From NCBI GenBank assembly GCA_023450535.1, contig JAEXGX010000063.1, positions 1 through 6,805 on the forward strand: a stretch of 6,805 bases of DNA, written 5' to 3'. Source of the DNA: Pseudomonadota bacterium. GTDB lineage: Bacteria; Desulfobacterota; Desulfovibrionia; Desulfovibrionales; Desulfovibrionaceae. A program made the translations under genes and the position numbers. Each line of letters starts with the position of its first letter. Within the stretch, counting starts at the first letter, position 1. The notes beneath the pieces are model-generated. The model did not search any database. It was not told the origin of the DNA and worked only from the letters and a program-made list of their open reading frames with translations. Positions 1 through 5,099 of the stretch are shown one piece after another.

Positions 1-267
1 CTTGACGGCATAGACGGAATTTTCGTCGGCCCTTACGACCTCTCTGTGGCAATGGGCGCTCCGGCGAAGTTCGCCACGCCGGAGTTCTCTGCCGCGCTGG
101 ATCGGGTGCTCGCCGCCTGCCAGAAGAACGGCAAGCTGGCCTTCATTTACGCCAACGATATGCCGTCTGCCTGCGCCTACTTCGCCACGGGGTATCAGGG
201 TGCGGCCATTGGCACGGATACCGCCTTTCTGGTGAAGAGTGTCCGGGCCATGCTGGAACAAAAATAG
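1..267 (+). CDS. HpcH/HpaI-family aldolase, C-terminal end (5' truncated by window)
   Basis: The reading frame is open from the first base and ends at TAG 265-267, giving 88 visible residues; the start lies outside the window. Visible residues 7-15 read IFVGPYDLS, the conserved metal-binding segment of the HpcH/HpaI aldolase (citrate lyase beta-like) family. In HpcH the Asp of this motif is a ligand of the divalent metal. The following helical region, the Gly-Lys around codon 38-40 and the late GTDTAFL segment also fit the end of this TIM-barrel family. Members catalyse reversible aldol cleavage of 2-keto-4-hydroxy acids, usually to pyruvate or a related 2-oxo acid plus an aldehyde, in the cytoplasm. 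The exact substrate cannot be told from this fragment. A strong terminator 26 bases after the stop separates it from the next operon, so a functional link with the genes to its right is not implied. Confidence 0.88.
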   Translation, partial: LDGIDGIFVGPYDLSVAMGAPAKFATPEFSAALDRVLAACQKNGKLAFIYANDMPSACAYFATGYQGAAIGTDTAFLVKSVRAMLEQK

Positions 268-292
268 GCGAATCTGCCTCATTCTTTTTCGT

Positions 293-334
293 CCGGCGCA
301 AGACCTGACAAGTCTTGCGCCGGTGTTTTTTGTT
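293..334 (+). terminator. Strong Rho-independent terminator of the aldolase transcript
   Basis: A perfect 12-bp GC-rich stem (CCGGCGCAAGAC at 293-304 paired with GTCTTGCGCCGG at 312-323) encloses a 7-base loop. It is followed by a T-rich tract, TGTTTTTTGTT (324-334). The T tract lies only on the right, so this is a + strand terminator. It insulates the sigma-54 operon from read-through. Confidence 0.95.
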
Positions 335-372
335 CAAATTTGAATGAAAATGTTTCATTATTGAAATATCAA
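333..372. promoter_or_regulatory. Cluster of dyads: candidate distal enhancer (UAS)
   Basis: Three inverted repeats lie in tandem: TTCAAATTTGAA (333-344, a perfect 12-bp palindrome), AATGAAA/TTTCATT around ATG (343-359), and TTGA/TCAA around AATA (361-372). The first is centred about 178 bp upstream of the predicted start site. It shares TTCAA/TTGAA half-sites with the dyad at 421-434. Fis-type enhancer-binding proteins bind such dyads 80-200 bp upstream of sigma-54 promoters. AT-rich DNA makes short palindromes common, so binding is inferred, and the first repeat overlaps the terminator's T tract. Confidence 0.45.
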
Positions 373-413
373 ATAATAAATAACAAAATTGCCATGTTAT
401 AGTGGAGTCAAGG

Positions 414-419
414 TATAAT
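414..419 (+). promoter_or_regulatory. Isolated perfect -10 box (possible sigma-70 promoter)
   Basis: TATAAT at 414-419 matches the sigma-70 -10 consensus exactly. The best -35 candidate is TTGCCA at 389-394 with a long 19-bp spacer, so the promoter would be weak. Its start site would fall within the dyad at 421-434, which could then act as an operator. In such AT-rich DNA the box could arise by chance. Confidence 0.25.
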
Positions 420-420
420 G

Positions 421-434
421 TTTCAAGATTGAAA
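421..434. promoter_or_regulatory. Dyad TTTCAA-GA-TTGAAA: candidate proximal enhancer (UAS)
   Basis: A 6-bp inverted repeat with a 2-base spacer is centred at 427.5, about 89 bp upstream of the predicted sigma-54 start site and within the usual range for enhancer sites. Further repeats surround it: TCAAGA (423-428) with TCTTGA (446-451), AGTCAAG (406-412) with CTTGACT (447-453), and the palindrome AAGATATCTT (433-442). The shared TTCAA/TTGAA half-site with 333-344 supports one binding protein, most simply the convergent regulator at 5081-6802. Confidence 0.5.
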
Positions 435-460
435 GATATCTTCTTTCTTGACTGTTTTTG

Positions 461-473
461 TAACATATTGATT
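461..473 (-). promoter_or_regulatory. IHF binding site (full consensus match)
   Basis: TAACATATTGATT is the reverse complement of WATCAANNNNTTR with all specified positions matched. Its centre is about 50 bp upstream of the predicted start site, between the dyads and the -24 element. This is where IHF typically bends DNA to bring an enhancer-bound activator to sigma-54 polymerase. Position plus exact match makes it convincing, though AT-rich DNA raises the chance background. Confidence 0.6.
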
Positions 474-490
474 TTTATATTATTCTGCAA

Positions 491-506
491 TGGCATAACA
501 TTTGCT
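491..506 (+). promoter_or_regulatory. Sigma-54 (-24/-12) promoter of the ASST-TRAP operon
   Basis: TGGCATAACATTTGCT matches the TGGCAC-N5-TTGCW consensus with one mismatch. The invariant GG (492-493) and GC (504-505) are separated by exactly 10 bases, and the TTTGCT -12 block is intact. The predicted start site is near 517, leaving an 84-base leader before the ATG at 601. An AAA+ sigma-54 activator with an intact GAFTGA loop is encoded at the other end of the operon, which agrees with this assignment. Confidence 0.88.
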
Positions 507-533
507 TTTGTTCATGTGTCTGCCTGCCTTGCA

Positions 534-562
534 CCGGATGCGGTTCGTATTGTCGTATCCGG
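534..562 (+). promoter_or_regulatory. Stem-loop in the 5' leader
   Basis: CCGGAT (534-539) pairs with ATCCGG (557-562). The stem extends inwards to 544/552 with three G-U pairs, giving up to 11 bp around a 7-base loop. It lies between the predicted start site (about 517) and the ribosome binding site (587-592), with no T tract after it, so it is not a terminator. It could stabilise the mRNA 5' end, or act as a DNA dyad for a regulator. Confidence 0.45.
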
Positions 563-600
563 CGCGGGGTAAACCATGAACGCAAAAAGGAGCAAACGCC

Positions 601-1977
601 ATGAGCGGTCGAGTTTTTCCCACCGGAGTCGTACGTTACAATCCCGAAAAATGCTGGAACGGCCTGACCCTGATCCCGGCACTGCCGAGTCTGAGCACCT
701 CGCGCGGCGCGGCGTTGTTCGACATGAACGGCAATCTTGTCCATTCCTGGGAAGGGCTGTTCGGAGCGTTTGACAACAAGCTGCTGCCCGGTGGGGAAAT
801 TCTCGGTACTTCGGGCTACATGAAAGGGTACTGGCTGGATTGTCTCGACATAGAGCAGCGGGACTGGGCGGGGAATACTGTATGGCGTTTCAACCGCGGG
901 GAAGCTGTTCCTGATCTGGAAACAGGCGAAAAAGTCATGAGCGCCCGCCAACATCACGACTTTCAGCGTGAGGGAAGCCCCTGCGGATATTACGCGCCCG
1001 GCTTTGAGCCGAAAAAGCGCGGAATCATGCTGGTCAATTCCTCCGTCAACCGCAAATTGCCCGAATTTTCCCGTCTGGACGTGGCGGATACGCGCCTGAT
1101 GAAAATTGATGAGGAAGGCAATTGCCTGTGGGAATGGAGCCTGTTTGATCACTGGAATCAGCTCGGCATCGAAACCATTGGCAAGGCCGTGCACTTTCAC
1201 TCCGCTCCGGAATTTCAGGACGCCGGATACGTCAAGGTGACGTATTGCAACAACGTCAACTGGGTAGGGCCCAACCAGTGGTATGATGCGGGCGATGAGC
1301 GCTTTCATCCCGACAATATTATCAGCGACATCCGTATTCTGAATACCTCTTTCATCATCGATCACCGTACGGGCGACATTGTGTGGCGTATCGGGCCGGA
1401 TTTTGAAGCGGACAAGAAACTTCAGGACATCGGCCAGATCGTCGGCCAGCACCATGTTCACATGATCCCGCGTGGTTTGCCCGGCGAAGGAAATATTCTG
1501 TTGTTTGACAACGGCGGGCAGGCTGGTTTGGGCAGACCCACGCCGTGCGCGCCCAACGGTTACTGCAATGCCACGCGCGGATACTCTCGCGTGCTGGAAA
1601 TCAATCCGGTTACGCTGGAAGTGGTATGGTCCTATAATGATTTGCGCAATTTTGGCGGTAATGTTGAATTGTTGAGCCAGACCAACTTACTGTTCAGCCA
1701 TTACTGTTCCAGTGCGGATCGCCTGCCCAACGGCAATACGTTGATCACGGAAATGCTGCACGGGCGGATCATTGAGGTGAGCGCCGAAGGCGAAGTGGTG
1801 TGGGAGTTTGTCAACCCCGGCGGCAAGGTATTCCGTGCCCATCGTTACCCCTACGCCTGGTGCCCGCAGCTGGGCGTGTGTTCCGAGATACCCGTCACCC
1901 CGGTGAAAAACAGCCGTATTCGCCTGAACACGCAGGGGGAACCCGTGCTGGTGGAAGACAATCCGTTTTTCGGATAG
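601..1977 (+). CDS. Arylsulfotransferase (ASST)-family beta-propeller protein, predicted cytoplasmic
   Basis: This 458-residue protein carries six spaced blade motifs of the Gly-x-x-x-W type: around residues 44-52, 91-99, 173-181, 258-266, 338-347 and 397-405. That agrees with the six-bladed propeller of E. coli ASST. LPNGNTLI (375-382), GQHHVHMIP (282-290), NILLFDNGG (298-306) and SRVLEINP (329-336) are family-like segments. ASST enzymes move sulfate from one phenol to another through a histidine intermediate. His candidates here are H118/H119, H198/H200, H284/H285/H287 and H367, and R330 is a candidate Arg; I cannot assign them one to one. The ATG at 601 follows AAGGAG at 587-592, and an in-frame TGA at 577-579 excludes a longer start. 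There is no signal peptide, unlike classical periplasmic ASSTs. Two C-x5-C pairs (316/322, 421/427) are notable. It is first in an operon with a TRAP transporter, so its substrate is probably what that system imports (inference). The family call is firm; the reaction is not. Confidence 0.82.
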   Translation: MSGRVFPTGVVRYNPEKCWNGLTLIPALPSLSTSRGAALFDMNGNLVHSWEGLFGAFDNKLLPGGEILGTSGYMKGYWLDCLDIEQRDWAGNTVWRFNRGEAVPDLETGEKVMSARQHHDFQREGSPCGYYAPGFEPKKRGIMLVNSSVNRKLPEFSRLDVADTRLMKIDEEGNCLWEWSLFDHWNQLGIETIGKAVHFHSAPEFQDAGYVKVTYCNNVNWVGPNQWYDAGDERFHPDNIISDIRILNTSFIIDHRTGDIVWRIGPDFEADKKLQDIGQIVGQHHVHMIPRGLPGEGNILLFDNGGQAGLGRPTPCAPNGYCNATRGYSRVLEINPVTLEVVWSYNDLRNFGGNVELLSQTNLLFSHYCSSADRLPNGNTLITEMLHGRIIEVSAEGEVVWEFVNPGGKVFRAHRYPYAWCPQLGVCSEIPVTPVKNSRIRLNTQGEPVLVEDNPFFG

Positions 1978-1994
1978 GCCCGTTCCCCGCAGAA

Positions 1995-2067
1995 TCCGGC
2001 GGCGGGGAGGAGCGACCGTACGCCGGATTTCCGGATACCGCTACTCGACCTTTCCCCTGCCGCCGGA
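1995..2067 (+). promoter_or_regulatory. Long intergenic stem pairing with the TRAP gene ribosome binding site
   Basis: TCCGGCGGCGGGG (1995-2007) pairs with CCCCTGCCGCCGGA (2054-2067): 13 Watson-Crick pairs interrupted only by a bulged T at 2058. One A-T and two G-T pairs extend it inwards (2008-2010 with 2051-2053). The 40-base loop holds a smaller CCGG/CCGG hairpin (2023-2034). The 3' arm includes the first half (2065-2067) of the GGAGGA ribosome binding site at 2065-2070 used by the ATG at 2075. No T tract follows, so it is not a terminator. It may damp or regulate permease translation relative to the ASST-like gene. Confidence 0.55.
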
Positions 2068-2074
2068 GGACAAT

Positions 2075-3967
2075 ATGTCGCATAACGTTTTTTTATATCT
2101 GGAAAAGACCACTGCGCTGCTCGCCAGAGGGCTGGCCGCCGCAGGAAGCGTCAGTTTGTTGATCATGGCGATTGTCACCACCGCAGATGTGGTGGGGCGT
2201 AATCTGTTCGGTTCGCCCATGATAGGCGCGCTGGAAATCGTGAGCGTGGGGCTCACGCTGACGCTGTTTGGCGGCATGCCCTATGCCGAAACCCTGAACG
2301 AGCATATTCGCGTAGACATTCTTACCGAGCGTTTTTCGGCCTCGGTGCGGCTTGCTCTGACGGTAGGCATGAACTGGTTGTATATGTTGCTGGTGGGCGT
2401 ACTTTCCTGGCAATGCTGGGCTCAGGCGGTCTTTTTGCTGGAAAGGCATTCCAACAGCGGGGTCATGGGTATTCCCCTTGCACCGTTCATGTTCGCCGTC
2501 AGCGTAATACTGGCTGTATTCTGCCTCGCCATACTGGTCAATCTGCTCCGGTCGTGTTCCTCTTTTCTGGCCGGACCGCGCAACTGGTTCATGCTGGCGC
2601 TGGTTGTTCTGCTGGGGACCGGACTTATTGTCCTGTCCGTCAACCCCGAGCTTTCGCCCGTCATGCTGGAAGACAGCGCCACGGGCATCACATCGCTTTT
2701 GCTGCTGTTCGGCGCGATTTTTCTGGGTTTGCCCATCGGAGCGGCCATGGCGCTCTCCTGTCTGGTCGCCATGTCGCACCTGGTAGGGGCGGAAGCCGGG
2801 TTGTCCCTGCTGGGTATGGCGAGCAAGACCGTGGCCTCCAACTACAGTTGGAGTGTCGCCCCGCTGTTTATCTTCATGGGGGTGCTGGTCAGCGCTTGCC
2901 GTTTCAGCCAGGATATTTTCGATATGGCGTACAAGTGGCTTGGCCATCTCAAGGGTGGGCTCGCCTCCGCCACCATCGGCGCGTGCAGTATTTTCGCCGC
3001 CGTGGTGGGGGATTCCCTGTCCGGCGTGGTGACAATGGGCTCCATCGCCATTCCGGAAATGAAGAAGTACCGTTATGACATGAAGCTGGCCACGGGCTGC
3101 GTGGCCGTGGGGGGAACGCTGGGCATTCTCATTCCTCCCAGCATGGGATTTATCGTGTACGGCCTGATGACCGAGCAGAGCATCGGCAAGCTGTTTATGG
3201 CCGGGCTTGTTCCGGGCGTGCTGGCTTCGATCCTGCTCATTGCCATGATCACCTTCCGTTGCCGGAGGAACCCTGCCCTTGGACCGGCCGGGGAACGATC
3301 TTCCTGGGGGGAACGCATCCGCTTCACCGGTAAAAGCTGGCATGTACTCAGCCTTTTCTTCATCGTACTCGGCGGCATCTGGCTGGGCTGGTTCACCCCC
3401 ACCGAGGCCGGAGCCATCGGCGTGGCGGCGGCCTTCATCATCGGGGTCGGACTACGCCGTCTTTCCGGAAAAAGCGTTGCGGGCTCGGCGTTGGATTCCA
3501 TCCGGCTTATTTCGTCCATCTTTTTCATCTTTATTTATGCCACGGCGTTCACTCAGTACATCGCCGTGACCATGTTGCCCAATTTGCTGGCCTCCACGGT
3601 GGCAGGGCTTCCCATTGGCAAATACGGCATTCTGGTAGTGATTATGCTCATCTACCTTCTGTTGGGCTGTGTGATGAACGCGCTGCCGGTGATTATCCTG
3701 ACCCTGCCCATTCTGTATCCCACGGTACTGACGCTGGGCTTCGACCCTGTGTGGTTCGGCGTGATCGTGGTCATCCTTGCGGAACTGGGGCAGATCACCC
3801 CGCCCATAGGCATGAGCGTGTTCGCGCTGCGCAACGTCGCGCCGGATGTCCCCATGTTCACCATTTTTGCCGGAACCCTGCCGTTCTGGGGCGTGTTCAT
3901 CGCCTTACTGGCGCTGCTGACTGTTTTTCCGCAGATTGCGTTGTTTTTGCCCAATCTGCTGTTCTGA
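2075..3967 (+). CDS. dctQM: TRAP transporter fused permease, DctQ-DctM
   Basis: This 630-residue inner-membrane protein joins the small and large TRAP membrane subunits. Residues 1-165 form the DctQ part, with about four hydrophobic segments (near 19-42, 52-70, 91-115, 133-158) and the DctQ-like stretch DVVGRNLFGSPMIGALEIV (38-56). A further hydrophobic segment, 171-189, is the likely linking helix, as in fused SiaQM-type permeases. DctM runs from about 203 to 630 with family signatures GILIPPSMGFIVYG (350-363), FTPTEAG (440-446) and GQITPPIGM (572-580). TRAP permeases are driven by a sodium or proton gradient and take substrate from a periplasmic binding protein, here encoded 30 bases downstream. 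The start ATG follows GGAGGA (2065-2070) closely, and part of that site is paired in an upstream stem. The substrate is not readable from the permease. Confidence 0.95.
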   Translation: MSHNVFLYLEKTTALLARGLAAAGSVSLLIMAIVTTADVVGRNLFGSPMIGALEIVSVGLTLTLFGGMPYAETLNEHIRVDILTERFSASVRLALTVGMNWLYMLLVGVLSWQCWAQAVFLLERHSNSGVMGIPLAPFMFAVSVILAVFCLAILVNLLRSCSSFLAGPRNWFMLALVVLLGTGLIVLSVNPELSPVMLEDSATGITSLLLLFGAIFLGLPIGAAMALSCLVAMSHLVGAEAGLSLLGMASKTVASNYSWSVAPLFIFMGVLVSACRFSQDIFDMAYKWLGHLKGGLASATIGACSIFAAVVGDSLSGVVTMGSIAIPEMKKYRYDMKLATGCVAVGGTLGILIPPSMGFIVYGLMTEQSIGKLFMAGLVPGVLASILLIAMITFRCRRNPALGPAGERSSWGERIRFTGKSWHVLSLFFIVLGGIWLGWFTPTEAGAIGVAAAFIIGVGLRRLSGKSVAGSALDSIRLISSIFFIFIYATAFTQYIAVTMLPNLLASTVAGLPIGKYGILVVIMLIYLLLGCVMNALPVIILTLPILYPTVLTLGFDPVWFGVIVVILAELGQITPPIGMSVFALRNVAPDVPMFTIFAGTLPFWGVFIALLALLTVFPQIALFLPNLLF

Positions 3968-3997
3968 CGCCTTCAAACCTTCTTTCAGGAGGAAACC

Positions 3998-5038
3998 ATG
4001 TCCTGTTCATCGTTCAAATGGTTGCTTTGCCTCGCTGCCTGCGGCATGATGCTCGTTCCTTCCGCCGATGCGGCGGAACGCAAGAGCAAAATCAACAACA
4101 GTGCCTGGGCTACGCTGGAACACCCCGTTACCGTGTGGTTCTCCACCCGTCCTTGTGAGTTGCTGAACACCGTGGCGGGCGGCAAGTTCGATATCCGTAT
4201 TCATCCTTCCTACACGCTGGTAGGGGCGAAGGACGGCTATCAGGCCGTGATTACCGGCATGACGCCCTTCAACCTTGTCAACACCGCCGCGACCCCCGGC
4301 GTGTTCCCGCTGCTGGATCTGTTTTCTTTGCCGGGGCTTTTTCCCAATCAGTCCACCTCCAATGCCGTGGCGCGGGATCTGATGGAAAAGTATCCGCAAT
4401 TCGAGCAGGAGCTTGACCCCGCTGTAGTACGCATTTCCACTCAGGTACATATGCGCGCCGACCTCCATACCCGTAAGCCCATCCGCTCTCTCGCGGAGCT
4501 GAAGGGCAAGACCATTGGCTGCCAGAATCCGCAGATCGCAGAAGCCCTGGCCGCGCTGGGAGCTTCCACCACTATCCTGGAAATTCCCGATGCCTATGCC
4601 GCTCTGGACAAGGGTGTGGTGGACGGCATGGCGGCCGCCTGGGGCGTGATGAGTTCCGCCCGGCTCAACGAAGTGGCCAAGTTCCATACCCTGCTTGGCA
4701 TCTGCCCGTCCGCCACGCATTTTCTCGCGCATCGCGCGCTGGTGTGGGACAAGCTGACACCGGAACAGCAGAGCGTGCTGAAAGCTCTGGAGCCTGTCTT
4801 TCAGGGAATGGTCGCCAGGGGCAACGTCTTGTCCAGCATGGACGCGCGTTTCAAGGAAGCCTCGGCGGAAAACGGGCACGAGATGATTGTCTGGAGCGAT
4901 GAGGATATGAAGGCCATGCGTGAGAAGTTCCGCCCGATCTGGGATAAATGGGCCGCCGACATGGAAGCGAAGGGGTTGCCCGGCAAGGCAGTTCTTGACG
5001 ACGCTATAATGCTGATTGACGCGTACTCGCTTGGATAA
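3998..5038 (+). CDS. dctP: TRAP transporter periplasmic solute-binding protein, DctP type
   Basis: This 346-residue protein starts at an ATG preceded by AGGAGG (3987-3992, 5-base spacer). A signal peptide is visible: K7, a hydrophobic core W8-V20, and a probable signal peptidase I site after ADA (23-25). LAAC at 12-15 resembles a lipobox, but the core before it is very short, so a soluble periplasmic protein is more likely. DctP-type features include FPLLDLFSLPGLFP (103-116), KPIRSLAELKGKTIG (160-174) and ALDKGVVDGMAAAW (202-215). The length is usual for the family. In most DctP proteins the segment after 'lkG' reads K-I-R-V, where Arg binds the substrate carboxylate. Here it reads T-I-G-C (172-175), so that Arg is apparently absent; R153 or R159 could take its place. 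It is cotranscribed with the fused permease and is the substrate-recognising part of the system. Confidence 0.93.
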   Translation: MSCSSFKWLLCLAACGMMLVPSADAAERKSKINNSAWATLEHPVTVWFSTRPCELLNTVAGGKFDIRIHPSYTLVGAKDGYQAVITGMTPFNLVNTAATPGVFPLLDLFSLPGLFPNQSTSNAVARDLMEKYPQFEQELDPAVVRISTQVHMRADLHTRKPIRSLAELKGKTIGCQNPQIAEALAALGASTTILEIPDAYAALDKGVVDGMAAAWGVMSSARLNEVAKFHTLLGICPSATHFLAHRALVWDKLTPEQQSVLKALEPVFQGMVARGNVLSSMDARFKEASAENGHEMIVWSDEDMKAMREKFRPIWDKWAADMEAKGLPGKAVLDDAIMLIDAYSLG

Positions 5039-5063
5039 TTCGGCGCGAAAATGACAGATTCGA

Positions 5064-5099
5064 GCCCCCGGATTACGGCGTCATGCCCGGTCCGGGGGT
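5064..5099. terminator. Stem-loop in the convergent gap, possible bidirectional terminator
   Basis: CCCCCGGA (5065-5072) pairs with TCCGGGGG (5091-5098) around an 18-base loop that can form a small GGC/GCC hairpin (5077-5079 with 5085-5087). It lies between the converging ends of the binding protein gene (5038) and the regulator gene (5081). The regulator's stop codon is in its loop. Flanking T tracts are poor (TGTTTC on the right, ATTTTC on the other strand further out), so termination strength is uncertain. Confidence 0.5.

Larger units (their letters stand above)
268..600. other. 333-bp AT-rich intergenic regulatory region
   Basis: No credible gene lies here. After the terminator at 293-334, bases 335-520 are strikingly AT-rich compared with the flanking genes and hold dyad repeats, an IHF-type site and a -24/-12 promoter. 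From about 520 the composition returns to GC-rich in a leader containing a stem-loop and the ribosome binding site of the ASST-like gene. The arrangement (distal dyads, IHF site, then -24/-12 element) is the classic layout of a sigma-54 promoter driven by an enhancer-binding protein. Confidence 0.85.

Noticed and set aside
514..579. Possible 21-codon leader peptide (ATG 514 or in-frame ATG 538, stop 577-579)
   Set aside because: No ribosome binding site precedes either ATG, and the first lies at or before the predicted transcript start. There is no run of regulatory codons.
576..773. ATG at 576 starting a 65-codon frame overlapping the ASST-like start
   Set aside because: It has no good ribosome binding site, is out of frame with the conserved protein, and its translation is low-complexity and basic.
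475..1461. Minus-strand 328-codon open frame across the ASST-like gene and promoter
   Set aside because: It is antisense to a clear family member, has no family-like motifs or ribosome binding site, and its frame runs into the AT-rich regulatory region.
2093..3343. Minus-strand 416-codon open frame under the TRAP permease
   Set aside because: It mirrors a GC-biased membrane-protein gene. The translation is rich in His, Gly, Arg and Gln with no domain, as expected for an antisense shadow.
4031..4045. Lipobox-like LAAC in the binding protein signal peptide
   Set aside because: Too few hydrophobic residues precede the Cys. The ADA site at residues 23-25 gives a more normal signal peptidase I cleavage, though a lipoprotein is not fully excluded.
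4007..4879. Minus-strand 290-codon open frame under the binding protein gene
   Set aside because: It lies fully antisense to an unambiguous DctP gene and lacks recognisable motifs.
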